Positions 1 to 6,837 of a stretch of 8,938 nucleotides of DNA are shown piece by piece. Below the pieces are notes generated by a model. That model worked only from the letters and a program-made list of their open reading frames with translations. It had not been told where the DNA came from and ran no database searches. The first letter of the stretch is position 1; every line of letters begins with the position of its first letter. This stretch comes from Collinsella sp. AF02-46-1 (lineage in GTDB: Bacteria > Actinomycetota > Coriobacteriia > Coriobacteriales > Coriobacteriaceae). The stretch spans positions 1-8,938 of the forward strand of contig CAKXKM010000074.1 of assembly GCA_934876235.1 (NCBI GenBank). The letters run 5' to 3'. A program made the translations under genes and the position numbers.

Positions 1-7
1 CACCTAT

Positions 8-82
8 TCCTCGGTAGCTCAATGGTAGAGCACGCGGCTGTTAACCGCGCTGTTGTAGGTTCGAGTCCTACCCGGGGAGCCA
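8..82 (+). tRNA. tRNA-Asn (anticodon GUU), CCA encoded
   Basis: The full cloverleaf can be drawn. The acceptor stem pairs 8-14 (TCCTCGG) with 72-78 (CCGGGGA), with one G-T wobble. The D stem is 17-20/28-31, the anticodon stem 33-37/45-49, and the T stem 55-59/67-71 with loop TTCGAGT. The seven-base anticodon loop CTGTTAA (38-44) has GTT at 40-42, which reads Asn codons AAC/AAU. The discriminator is G79 and the 3' CCA (80-82) is encoded. A strong intrinsic terminator follows within seven bases, so the tRNA ends its own transcript. Its promoter lies before the window or in the first seven bases. Confidence 0.97.
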
Positions 83-88
83 GGTTTT

Positions 89-118
89 AAAACCCGTCGC
101 TTATGCGGCGGGTTTTTT
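89..118 (+). terminator. Intrinsic terminator of tRNA-Asn
   Basis: A 12-bp stem (89-100 with 105-116, one G-T wobble at 97/108) is closed by the four-base loop TTAT (101-104). It runs into TTTTTT (113-118), partly shared with the stem. The A-rich 5' side would also act as a T-tract on the minus strand, so the element may be bidirectional. It separates the tRNA from the downstream protein operon. Confidence 0.92.
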
Positions 119-194
119 CATGCCGCGATCGCCTGTGGCGAACGTTACCGTATCAACATTTCGTGTCGAGGATGTAATCGTGAACCCCGCCGCC

Positions 195-224
195 TTAACA
201 TGGCGCGGTCGTTGTAGAATATTG
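195..224 (+). promoter_or_regulatory. Candidate promoter for the yloU-fakA-recG-rsmD-coaD operon
   Basis: Between the tRNA terminator and the first protein gene lie TTAACA (195-200, five of six matches to a sigma-70 -35) and the -10-like TAGAAT (215-220) and AATATT (219-224). TAGAAT is the better match but sits only 14 bp from TTAACA, while AATATT sits at 18 bp. The pairing is therefore unresolved. A promoter is expected here because the tRNA has its own terminator. The exact boxes are inference. Confidence 0.35.
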
Positions 225-264
225 CAATGATTGCTCCCACGACATGGTGCCGCGAGCACCAGAT

Positions 265-270
265 AAGGAG
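265..270 (+). promoter_or_regulatory. Ribosome binding site fixing the GTG start of yloU
   Basis: AAGGAG lies six bases before GTG 277. The in-frame ATG at 244 lies upstream of this site and has no comparable purine run, so GTG 277 is the supported start. Confidence 0.85.
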
Positions 271-276
271 ATTCTT

Positions 277-633
277 GTGTCTGAGACCATTAACGGCAGC
301 CTGAGCGTCTCGAACGACGTTATTGCCGATATTGCCGGTTATGCCGCGATGACGTGCTATGGCGTCGTCGGTATGGCTGAGCAGCTCCAAGGCGCCGAGA
401 GCGTGCGCCTGCTTGCCGGTCAGCGCCTCCGCAAGGGCGTGCTTGTCTCCGCCGACGAGAACGGCCTTACGGTCGATCTTCACGTCGTGCTCGAGAACGG
501 CGTCAACATGAAGTCCGTCTGCCACAACCTTTCGAGCTCCGTTGCCTTTACCCTGCAGGAGATTGCCCAAATCGATCCCGCCAGCCTTAAGATCGGCATC
601 CATATCGACGCGCTCAAGAGCCGTCTGAACTAG
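277..633 (+). CDS. yloU: Asp23/Gls24 family (DUF322) protein, YloU-like
   Basis: This encodes a 118-aa protein from GTG 277, chosen because of the AAGGAG six bases upstream. The fold pattern matches Asp23/Gls24 (DUF322) proteins. An N-terminal segment reads GSLSVSNDVIADIAGYAAMTCYGVVG in two parts (about residues 7-32), corresponding to the family's 'I.I...vi..IA..a..ev.GV.gm' pattern. Then come VRLL...RLRKGVLVSADENGL (43-64), a beta-rich VDLHVVLENGVN (66-77), and a C-terminal helix with IGIHIDAL (107-113). There is no signal peptide or membrane helix. In Firmicutes the positional counterpart YloU also precedes yloV/fakA, and family members are tied to envelope stress, but no biochemical role is established. 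The gene ends 27 bases before fakA and is probably co-transcribed with it. It is the short single-domain type usually found next to fakA. Confidence 0.88.
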   Translation: MSETINGSLSVSNDVIADIAGYAAMTCYGVVGMAEQLQGAESVRLLAGQRLRKGVLVSADENGLTVDLHVVLENGVNMKSVCHNLSSSVAFTLQEIAQIDPASLKIGIHIDALKSRLN

Positions 634-660
634 CATCCGAAAACGGAGATTCAAATACCC

Positions 661-2322
661 ATGATTGCAAAGACCATTCGCACCTGTTTTCCGATCGCTG
701 CGGCTGCCGTTTCTGACAAGGCCGAGGAGATCAATAAGCTCAACGTCTTCCCCGTACCCGACGGCGACACCGGCACCAACATGTCGCTCACGCTCGCCTC
801 GGTGACCAAGGAGCTCTCCGCCCTTCCCGCCGATGCCGACATGGAGGCCATTGCCGGCGCCATCACCCACGGCTCCCTGATGGGCGCCCGCGGTAACTCC
901 GGCGTCATTACCTCGCAGATCCTGCGCGGTGTGGCCGAGGGCCTTGTCTCCGCCGACGAGCCCATTACGTCCGCCAACATCGCCTTCGCCTTCCGCCGCG
1001 CCGTCAAGGTCGCCTTCCAGGCCGTCCGTAAGCCCATCGAGGGCACGATTCTCACGGTGCTGCGCGATGTCTCGACCAAGGCCGACGAGTGCGAAAAGAA
1101 GAAGTTCTCGGCCGAGGACGCGCTCGATGCCATCGTCGTCGAGGCCTACCAGTCCGTCGCTCGCACGCCCGACCTGCTGCCCGTCCTCAAAGAGAACGGC
1201 GTGGTCGACTCCGGCGCCTTCGGCTTTGCCATCTTCTTGGAGAACTTTGTGGCTGCAGCACTTGGTCGCAGCACCGTTGTCGAGGATTTCTCCGCCACGT
1301 TTGATTCCGCTGGCTCTGCCCGCGACGCGGCCCTCAATCGCGTTGAGATCGAGGCCAACGACGACTGGGAGGGCTCGGAGTTCCGCTACTGCAACGAGTT
1401 CCTCTTTAAGGCTGACGCTCCCTTTGACGAGGATGAGTGCCTTAAGTTCCTGGGTTCCATGGGCGACTGTGAGCTACTCGTGGGCGCCTACCCCGATTAC
1501 AAGATCCACGTGCACTCCAACACCCCCAACCTGGTGCTCGAGCACATGCTGCAGCTTGGTCAGATCTATGAGGTCTTTATCCATAATATGGAGATGGAGG
1601 CCCACGACCGTACCGCCAAGATCCACGAGGATCAGGAGAAGGCCGCCGAGCCCGCGAAGGCCCTGGGCTTTGTCGCCGTTGCCGCCGGTTCCGGCGAGGC
1701 CGACATCCTCAAGTCCCTCGGCGTCGACGTGATCGTGTCGGGTGGTCAGACCATGAACCCCTCGACTGCAGACCTGCTGGGTGCTGTTGACCAGGTCAAC
1801 GCGACCTCGGTCATCATCCTGCCCAACAACGGCAACATCCGCATGGCTGCCGAGGCCGCTGCCTCAGCCTGCACCGATAAGAAGGTCGCCGTCGTTCCCA
1901 CCAAGACCGTTCCGCAGGCCTTCTCCGCGCTGTTCGCGGTCCTGCCCGATTCCGAGCTCGAGGATGCCGTCGCCGCTATGGTCGACGCCATCAGCGAGGT
2001 CCGCGATGGCGAGGTCACCCGCGCCGTGCGCGACTCCAGCGCCTCGGACGGCTCCCCGATTCACTCCGGTGACGTCATGGGCATCATTGCCGGCTCCATC
2101 GATGTCGTCGGCTCCGACGTGAAGCAGGTCACGCTCGATTGCATCAACCGCATGCAGGAGGAAGAGGAGGGCGACGCGCTGACGATTCTGGCCGGCGAGG
2201 AGCTGTCCGATGAAGCCTTCCAGGAGATCGTCGACGCTATCGAGGAGGCTCAGCCCGACCTGGAGATCGACGCCCATCGTGGCGAGCAGCCGCTCTATCC
2301 CGTGATCTTCTCGATCGAGTAG
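661..2322 (+). CDS. fakA: Fatty acid kinase ATPase subunit FakA (YloV; DhaL/DAK-like plus DegV-like C-terminus)
   Basis: This is a 553-aa cytosolic kinase subunit. With a FakB partner that carries the fatty acid (not in this window), FakA-type proteins use ATP to make acyl-phosphate from exogenous fatty acids. The N-terminal DhaL nucleotide domain (about 1-200) has the metal-binding signature LNVFPVPDGDTGTNM (27-41; Asp34 and Asp36), then MGARGNSGVI (74-83) and VVDSGAFGF (181-189). A middle domain (about 235-320) includes Cys244 and the HVHSN motif (His283, His285), resembling the metal-ligand region described for FakA; I place this from memory. The C-terminal domain (about 335-553) has VIVSGGQTMNPST and ILPNNGNI and ends PLYPVIFSIE, typical of the family. 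The length is normal. GGAG at 645-648 is 12 bases from ATG 661, rather far, but the start lies the usual distance before the DGDTG motif. recG starts ten bases after the stop. Confidence 0.95.
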   Translation: MIAKTIRTCFPIAAAAVSDKAEEINKLNVFPVPDGDTGTNMSLTLASVTKELSALPADADMEAIAGAITHGSLMGARGNSGVITSQILRGVAEGLVSADEPITSANIAFAFRRAVKVAFQAVRKPIEGTILTVLRDVSTKADECEKKKFSAEDALDAIVVEAYQSVARTPDLLPVLKENGVVDSGAFGFAIFLENFVAAALGRSTVVEDFSATFDSAGSARDAALNRVEIEANDDWEGSEFRYCNEFLFKADAPFDEDECLKFLGSMGDCELLVGAYPDYKIHVHSNTPNLVLEHMLQLGQIYEVFIHNMEMEAHDRTAKIHEDQEKAAEPAKALGFVAVAAGSGEADILKSLGVDVIVSGGQTMNPSTADLLGAVDQVNATSVIILPNNGNIRMAAEAAASACTDKKVAVVPTKTVPQAFSALFAVLPDSELEDAVAAMVDAISEVRDGEVTRAVRDSSASDGSPIHSGDVMGIIAGSIDVVGSDVKQVTLDCINRMQEEEEGDALTILAGEELSDEAFQEIVDAIEEAQPDLEIDAHRGEQPLYPVIFSIE

Positions 2323-2332
2323 GCATCTGCCC

Positions 2333-4510
2333 ATGTCCGAGCTCTGCTCCGTGCCGCGCGTCTCGGATCGCTTTGCCCAGAGCAATGCGCTCGACGAGGA
2401 TATCGCGCGACTCAAATATGTTTCGGGTAAACGTGAGGAGGCCCTTCGCCGTCTGGGAATTCGGACGGTGGGGGACCTCCTTCTCCATATCCCTCATCGA
2501 TACCTGGACTTTACGCGCTCCTGGTCCATCGAGATGGCGCCCATCGGTACCGTGTGCACCATCATCGCCACGGTCGACCGTATCGTTCAAAAGCAGCCGC
2601 GTCCTCGCATGCAGGTGACCGAGGTCTCACTCGTTGACGAGACGGGCGTGCTGCAGGTCGCCTTTTTCCGTCAGCCCTGGATTGCCCAGCAGCTTAAGCA
2701 GGGCGACCGCCTGGCCGTGATGGGCAAGGTCGAGTTTGCCTACGGCTTTAAGCAGATGGCCTCGCCGCACTTTGAAAAGCTTGAGGAAGGGCGTGCCGCT
2801 GGCACTATCCTGCCGGTCCATTACGTGAGTGATGGCGTGAGCCAGGCGTGGATGCGCCGCATCGTAAGTGGCGCGCTCGAGGTCGTCGGCAATCCCTTCG
2901 ACCCGATTCCCGCACGCTTGCGCGTTAAACGTCGCCTGATGAGCAATGCTCGTGCGCTTCGATCAATTCACTTTCCCTCGAGCATGGCTGAGCGCGATAT
3001 CGCGCGCGCACGGCTTGCCTACGAGGAGTGCCTCTACCTGCAGCTGGCGCTGCGCCTGCGCAACGACGGCAGCCTGGTCGATGTGGTGCCCTACGCCCAC
3101 GCCGCGGGCGAGCACCTGGCCGCGCTTAAGCAGGCCCTGCCGTTTTCGCTGGGCGACGAGCAGGAGGCCGCGTTCCAAGATATCCTGCGCGATATGTGCG
3201 ATGGCGGGCGCGTGATGAACCGCCTGCTGCTGGGCGATGTCGGTACCGGCAAGACCGCTGTTGCCGCCTGCGCGCTGGCTGTGGCTGCCGATAGCGGCAC
3301 ACAGGCCTGCGTTATGGCGCCCACGGGCGTGTTGGCGCGTCAATATGCCGATAAGACCGGCCCTCTGCTCTCGCAGGCCGGCATGTCTTGGGCGCTTCTG
3401 ACGGGTGCCACGCCGGCCGCAGAGCGCGAGCGCATCCATGCACAGCTGGAATCGGGAGAGCTCGACGTCCTCTTTGGAACCCACGCGGTCCTTTCGGATA
3501 ACGTGGCGTTTAAGTATTTGTCGCTCGTAGTCATCGATGAGCAGCACCGGTTTGGCGTCGGCCAACGCAACGCCCTGCGTGCGAAGGGCCCTGGTGCCGA
3601 TCTACTCGTTATGACGGCAACGCCCATTCCACGTACGCTGGCGCTTTCGGTCTACGGCGATCTGGACACGAGCATCATCCGCCATCGGCCCGTCCCTGGC
3701 GCTGGCGTGACGACACGCGTGCTTACCGAGTCGAGCCGCGACCTTGCCTATGGCGCCATCCGCGAGGCGCATGAAAAGGGTCAGCAGGCCTACGTGATTT
3801 GCCCGCTCGTGGAGCCGAGCGACTCGGCCGATGAGCTTGAGGATGTGCCCGGTATCGCCCGTGACGACGAGGGTCGCGTAACCGTGCCCGTGCCGCTGCA
3901 CGATACGGCAACCGAGCTCGACCGCCTACGCCTGGCGTTGCCGGGGCTTACCATCGAGCGTCTTCACGGCCGCATGCCGGCGGGGGAGAAGGATCGCGTG
4001 ATCGACGCCTTCAAGCGCGGCGAGATCGACGTGCTCGTTTCGACCACGGTGGTCGAGGTGGGCGTCGACGTGCCCAACGCCACCGTCATGGTCATCGAGA
4101 ACGGTGAGCGCTTTGGCTTGGCGGCCCTGCACCAGCTGCGCGGCCGCGTGGGCCGCGGCAGCGTGTCGGGCACCTGCCTGGTCATGACGCGCTCCAAGGG
4201 CAACGGCGGCGCTTCGGCGGCGCAAGACCGTCTCCAGTCGCTCGAAAAGACCTCGGACGGCTTTACGCTCGCCCAGATGGACCTTCGTCTGCGCCACGAG
4301 GGCGAAATCCTGGGGTACCGCCAGCATGGCGGTGTGACCCTGCGCTTTGTCGACCTGGATGCCGACGAGGAGCTGATCGAGTGGGCCCATTTGGACGCGG
4401 TCGAGCTCTTGCGGTATGCTTGCAACCTTGACTCCGTGGCGACGCGCCCCCTGCGCGATGCGGTCGCCATGCGATATCGACACATTTTTAAGGAGGTCAG
4501 CGGAGGATGA
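2333..4510 (+). CDS. recG: ATP-dependent DNA helicase RecG
   Basis: This 725-aa protein is the monomeric branch-migration helicase that regresses stalled forks and processes Holliday junctions and D-loops. The N-terminal wedge region (about 20-160) contains LGIRTVGDLLLHIPHRYLDF and then the OB-fold. Helicase motifs appear in order: Walker A GDVGTGKT (301-308), DEQH box (402-405, followed by RFGVGQRNALR), MTATPIPRTLAL (from 427), LHGRMP with DVLVSTTVVEVGVDVPN, and motif VI QLRGRVGR (601-608). The C-terminal RecG segment includes EILGYRQHGG. It is somewhat longer than the roughly 690-aa E. coli protein. Part of the excess is an extra stretch of about 25 residues (about 499-523, rich in acidic residues, Pro and Val) after AYVICPLVE. 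Only a weak purine run (AGTAGG, overlapping the fakA stop) precedes the ATG, which suggests translational coupling to fakA. The stop overlaps the rsmD start. Confidence 0.97.
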   Translation: MSELCSVPRVSDRFAQSNALDEDIARLKYVSGKREEALRRLGIRTVGDLLLHIPHRYLDFTRSWSIEMAPIGTVCTIIATVDRIVQKQPRPRMQVTEVSLVDETGVLQVAFFRQPWIAQQLKQGDRLAVMGKVEFAYGFKQMASPHFEKLEEGRAAGTILPVHYVSDGVSQAWMRRIVSGALEVVGNPFDPIPARLRVKRRLMSNARALRSIHFPSSMAERDIARARLAYEECLYLQLALRLRNDGSLVDVVPYAHAAGEHLAALKQALPFSLGDEQEAAFQDILRDMCDGGRVMNRLLLGDVGTGKTAVAACALAVAADSGTQACVMAPTGVLARQYADKTGPLLSQAGMSWALLTGATPAAERERIHAQLESGELDVLFGTHAVLSDNVAFKYLSLVVIDEQHRFGVGQRNALRAKGPGADLLVMTATPIPRTLALSVYGDLDTSIIRHRPVPGAGVTTRVLTESSRDLAYGAIREAHEKGQQAYVICPLVEPSDSADELEDVPGIARDDEGRVTVPVPLHDTATELDRLRLALPGLTIERLHGRMPAGEKDRVIDAFKRGEIDVLVSTTVVEVGVDVPNATVMVIENGERFGLAALHQLRGRVGRGSVSGTCLVMTRSKGNGGASAAQDRLQSLEKTSDGFTLAQMDLRLRHEGEILGYRQHGGVTLRFVDLDADEELIEWAHLDAVELLRYACNLDSVATRPLRDAVAMRYRHIFKEVSGG
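4490..4496 (+). promoter_or_regulatory. Strong Shine-Dalgarno of rsmD inside the recG 3' end
   Basis: AAGGAGG lies ten bases before the rsmD ATG (4507), and a second GGAGG (4502-4506) directly abuts the ATG. Both are read as coding sequence by recG (its last residues KEVSGG). This supports initiation at 4507 within the ATGA overlap. Confidence 0.75.
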
Positions 4511-5163
4511 GAATCATCGGCGGCGAATGGCGCGGTCGTAAGATCGAGGAGCCCCGTGGTCGCGATGTCACCCGCCCCACGACCGATCGTGTGCGCGAGG
4601 CATGCGCATCTATGGTCATGTCGGCATTTGACTTCGATCTGGACGAGGTCCGCGTGCTGGACGCCTTTGGCGGCTCCGGCGCCTTAGGGTTAGAGATGCT
4701 CTCACGTGGCGCCCGCTCGCTCACGACGTTCGAGATCGAACGGAATGCCGCGCGGCTCATTACCAAGAATATCGAGTCGCTCTGCCATGACCGTGCGCGT
4801 TGGCGCGTGGTAACGGGCGACATGCTGGCGAGCGCCTCGCGCGGTCGTGTGCCGGGCGGCCCCTTTGATCTGGTCCTGCTCGACCCGCCCTATGCTTTTG
4901 GTGCCGAGCCGGTCGAGATACTGCTGCAGAACCTGGCTCAGCAGGGTCTGCTTGCACCTGGCGCTTATGCCCTGTTTGAGCATGCCGCCGCCGATGCGGG
5001 CGCGCATCCGGCAGGCTTTGAGATCGTGCGCGAGAAGCGCTACGGCATTACCTCGGTCGACCTGCTTCGTTGGGTCGGCGATGACGATGGTGAGGAAGAT
5101 TGCACCGGCACCGATGCTCACAACAACGATGCCATGACGGTTCAGGAGAACGCCCATGAGTGA
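4507..5163 (+). CDS. rsmD: 16S rRNA (guanine966-N2)-methyltransferase RsmD
   Basis: This 218-aa SAM-dependent methyltransferase should methylate N2 of G966 (E. coli numbering) in the small-subunit rRNA during assembly. The N-terminus MRIIGGEWRGRKI and the RPTTDRVREA block are the RsmD hallmark. The SAM-binding loop is DAFGGSGALGLE (from residue 52), followed by MLSRGA and FEIER. The catalytic DPPY motif is at 126-129. The start ATG overlaps the recG stop as ATGA, with a strong ribosome site just upstream. The stop overlaps the start of coaD. The last roughly 28 residues (from about GDDDGEED) form a polar, acidic tail beyond the usual Rossmann-type fold; E. coli RsmD is about 198 aa. rsmD followed by coaD is a common arrangement in bacteria, which supports both calls. 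Confidence 0.96.
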   Translation: MRIIGGEWRGRKIEEPRGRDVTRPTTDRVREACASMVMSAFDFDLDEVRVLDAFGGSGALGLEMLSRGARSLTTFEIERNAARLITKNIESLCHDRARWRVVTGDMLASASRGRVPGGPFDLVLLDPPYAFGAEPVEILLQNLAQQGLLAPGAYALFEHAAADAGAHPAGFEIVREKRYGITSVDLLRWVGDDDGEEDCTGTDAHNNDAMTVQENAHE

Positions 5164-5653
5164 CACCATCAACCGCGTGATCGTCCCGGGCACCTTCGAT
5201 CCCATCACGTTTGGCCATATCGACGTCATCCGCCGCGCCCGCCGCATCTTTCCCAGCGTGATCGTCGCTGTTGCCGAGTCGCAGGGTAAAAACGGTGTGG
5301 GTACCACGTTTATGCTCGATGAGCGCGTGGCGCTGGCCCGCGAGGCGCTTGGCGATATCGACGGCGTCGACGTCCTGCCCTTTACCGGCCTCTTGGTCGA
5401 CTTCGCTCGCGAGCAGGGGGCGGGGGCCGTGGTCAAGGGCCTGCGCGCCATGACCGACTTTGAGTACGAGCTGCAGCAAGCGGACCTCAACTATCGCTTG
5501 GATAACGAGCTGGAGTCCATCTTTGTCATGAGTGCGCCGCAGTACGGCTATATCTCGAGCTCGGTCGTTCGCCAGATCGCTTCGCTCGGCAGCGATGTAT
5601 CGACGTTTGTCCCGCCCAACGTGGTCGAAGCGCTCAGACATCGCTTTTCGTGA
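5156..5653 (+). CDS. coaD: Phosphopantetheine adenylyltransferase CoaD
   Basis: CoaD is the penultimate enzyme of CoA synthesis, converting 4'-phosphopantetheine and ATP to dephospho-CoA and pyrophosphate. At 165 aa it matches the usual 155-170 aa. The nucleotidyltransferase motif PGTFDPITFGHIDVI (11-25) carries T18-x-G20-H21. KGLRAMTDFEYELQQADLN (94-112) is the pantetheine-side block. YISSSVVRQIA (132-142) is the second nucleotide-binding motif. Lys45 is the likely counterpart of the conserved Lys42. Start: AGGAGA (5144-5149) lies six bases before ATG 5156, inside the end of rsmD, so the two genes overlap by eight bases in different frames. It appears to be the last gene of its operon: a 68-base gap and a putative promoter follow. 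Confidence 0.97.
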   Translation: MSDTINRVIVPGTFDPITFGHIDVIRRARRIFPSVIVAVAESQGKNGVGTTFMLDERVALAREALGDIDGVDVLPFTGLLVDFAREQGAGAVVKGLRAMTDFEYELQQADLNYRLDNELESIFVMSAPQYGYISSSVVRQIASLGSDVSTFVPPNVVEALRHRFS

Positions 5654-5677
5654 CGTTTTTTATTGCCTGGTGGCATG

Positions 5678-5686
5678 TGGTAAACT
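5678..5686 (+). promoter_or_regulatory. Extended -10 promoter element before the SepIVA-like gene
   Basis: TGG directly precedes TAAACT (5681-5686), giving a TGn extended -10. The expected -35 zone is T-rich (TTTTAT at 5658-5663) but not a good TTGACA match. The transcript would start near 5693, leaving a leader of about 29 bases before ATG 5722. The same heptamer, TGTGGTA, recurs before rpmF (6777-6783), which supports a shared promoter type. Inferred from sequence only. Confidence 0.5.
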
Positions 5687-5710
5687 AGCACGATGATATG
5701 TTACCTATGA

Positions 5711-5716
5711 AAGGAG
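5711..5716 (+). promoter_or_regulatory. Ribosome binding site fixing the start at 5722
   Basis: AAGGAG is five bases before ATG 5722. Two in-frame ATGs further upstream (5698 and 5707) lie before this site, so 5722 is the supported start. Confidence 0.85.
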
Positions 5717-5721
5717 ACCGG

Positions 5722-6219
5722 ATGCCGGGCGAGAATTTTCCTGGCGATAGGATCGTCAGCTTGGTCGATGAGCTCGAAGGGCTGATCGAGGAAGCCAAGC
5801 CGCCTTTCGGCAAGAACGCTCAGTTCAAGGTCATCGACGCCGACGTGTTCTTCAACATCCTCGACGAGATCCGTATGAGCTATCCCGAGGAGTGGCAGAA
5901 GTCCCGCCGTATCCTTAAGGAGCGCGAGGAGCTTATGGCTTCCGCCGCCGCTCAGGCCGATTCCATCATCGCCGACGCTCAGCAGCAGGCCCTCACCATT
6001 GCCGGTGAGCAGGAGATCGTCCGCTTAGCACAGCAGCAGGCCGACGACATCCGCGATCGTGCCCAGCAGTACGAGCGCGAGACGCGTTATGCTGCCGAGG
6101 ACTACGCAGAGCAGGTCTTTACGCACCTGGAGGAGAACCTCAAGAGCCTGACCGGCACCGTTACCCGTTGCCGTCAGCAGCTCAACGAGGGTGCCGCCCA
6201 ACAGAATGGTCAGTGGTAA
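5722..6219 (+). CDS. SepIVA/DivIVA-like coiled-coil protein, probable cell-division or envelope factor
   Basis: This 165-aa soluble protein has no signal peptide or membrane helix. Residues 1-25 hold a short amphipathic segment. FKVIDADVFFNILDEIRMSYPEEWQKSRRILKERE (36-70, read in parts) is the conserved core. From about 70 to 155 runs a long Ala/Gln/Glu-rich helix with coiled-coil character. The pattern 'D...ll.ll.elr..lPee...a..iL..re.ll..A...A..ii..A' matches the actinobacterial family that includes Mycobacterium SepIVA (Rv2927c). That gene also precedes a DUF177 gene and, nearby, rnc. In mycobacteria SepIVA is a septal protein needed for division; transfer of that role here is inference. 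Annotation pipelines may label such proteins 'ATP synthase subunit B' because of the coiled coil, but no F0 membrane anchor is present. The stop TAA shares one base with the next ATG. Confidence 0.78.
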   Translation: MPGENFPGDRIVSLVDELEGLIEEAKPPFGKNAQFKVIDADVFFNILDEIRMSYPEEWQKSRRILKEREELMASAAAQADSIIADAQQQALTIAGEQEIVRLAQQQADDIRDRAQQYERETRYAAEDYAEQVFTHLEENLKSLTGTVTRCRQQLNEGAAQQNGQW

Positions 6220-6773
6220 TGGCTGAGTTCCCGAGCGTTACCGTCGATCTTTCTGAGCAGCTCGAGTTTCCTGGTGATTCGTATCCGCTGACCGGCAAGG
6301 TCGATGTTGCCACCTACACGGTGGGCGAGAAGGAGTACCAGCTACAGGACGGCATCGACTACGACGTTGTCTTTACCAATGCCGGTACCGGTGTCTTGCT
6401 CACGGGCATGGTCCGCGCGCACGCCACCGGCGAGTGCGACCGTTGCCTGGAGCCTGCCTCGTTTGATATCGCCGGCGAGATCGAGGAGTTCTACCTCTTC
6501 GAGGAGCCCGAGGATCCCGAGGCCTACGAGGACGGCTACGAGCTCCTGGGTGAGGACCGCATCGTCGATCTGGGTGAGCCCATCAATGACGCGGTCGTCA
6601 TGGACACGCCGTTTGTCGTTCTGTGCAAGCCCGATTGCCGCGGCCTGTGCCCCACTTGCGGTTGCAATCTCAACGTCGAGCAATGCGATTGCGCCGCCCA
6701 GGCAGAGGCAGAATGGGCCGCTGCCACGGAAAATCCATTTGCAGCATTGAAGAATCTCAAGCTCGACGAGTAA
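6219..6773 (+). CDS. yceD: DUF177 / YceD family Cys-rich protein (large rRNA/ribosome-linked)
   Basis: This 184-aa protein begins at the ATG of a TAATG overlap with the preceding gene. No strong ribosome site is seen, so translation is probably coupled. The DUF177 core has VRAHATGECDRCLEP (65-79; Cys73, Cys76) and VLCKPDCRGLCPTCGCNLN (134-152; Cys136, Cys140, Cys144, Cys147). Two more Cys lie at 156 and 158, and it ends FAALKNLKLDE. The Cys pairs look like a metal site. The family is paired with rpmF across bacteria, as here, and the E. coli and plant members are associated with 23S rRNA accumulation; the mechanism is not settled. In mycobacteria the equivalent (Rv2926c) sits between sepIVA and rnc. 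The central region (88-120) is strongly acidic. Confidence 0.93.
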   Translation: MAEFPSVTVDLSEQLEFPGDSYPLTGKVDVATYTVGEKEYQLQDGIDYDVVFTNAGTGVLLTGMVRAHATGECDRCLEPASFDIAGEIEEFYLFEEPEDPEAYEDGYELLGEDRIVDLGEPINDAVVMDTPFVVLCKPDCRGLCPTCGCNLNVEQCDCAAQAEAEWAAATENPFAALKNLKLDE

Positions 6774-6778
6774 AACTG

Positions 6779-6787
6779 TGGTAGTAT
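6779..6787 (+). promoter_or_regulatory. Extended -10 promoter element before rpmF
   Basis: TGG followed by TAGTAT (6782-6787) gives an extended -10, starting five bases after the yceD stop. No convincing -35 is present at 16-18 bp, as expected for extended -10 promoters. The heptamer TGTGGTA (6777-6783) is identical to that at 5676-5682. A short inverted repeat, GTAGT-ATC-ACTAC (6781-6793), overlaps the -10. rpmF may therefore be transcribed both from this promoter and by read-through. Confidence 0.45.
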
Positions 6788-6837
6788 CACTACTTGCGCG
6801 TAATCGCCACACTGGATAGTTCATAAGGAAGGTCACT

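Noticed and set aside
83..94. 12-bp palindrome GGTTTTAAAACC right after tRNA-Asn
   Set aside because: It is explained by the A-rich and T-rich arms of the tRNA terminator. No separate role is supported.
1..118. tRNA-Asn as an integration (att) site
   Set aside because: tRNA genes are common insertion targets, but no integrase gene, no direct repeat of the tRNA 3' end and no foreign-looking genes are present in the window.
187..208. Hairpin CCGC-GCC / GGCGCGG before yloU
   Set aside because: It needs a bulged C and has a seven-base loop with no T-run. It could be an operator but is not distinguishable from GC-rich chance pairing.
244..276. ATG 244 as the start of yloU
   Set aside because: The ribosome site AAGGAG (265-270) lies inside that extension and is well spaced for GTG 277. 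The extra residues do not resemble the family N-terminus.
145..870. Minus-strand open frame of 241 codons opposite yloU and fakA
   Set aside because: It covers the ends of two recognised genes and the intergenic promoter region. The Gly/His/Leu/Asp-rich composition is typical of an antisense shadow.
929..1732. Plus-strand frame of 267 codons inside fakA
   Set aside because: The product is almost entirely Pro/Ser/Arg/Thr, the usual signature of an out-of-frame read of GC-rich coding DNA. fakA occupies the region fully.
5626..5660. Possible terminator at the end of coaD (weak stem then TTTTTT)
   Set aside because: Only five contiguous pairs (AAGCG/CGCTT) form around a nine-base loop, inside the coding sequence, and several bases separate the stem from the T-run. 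Too weak to call.
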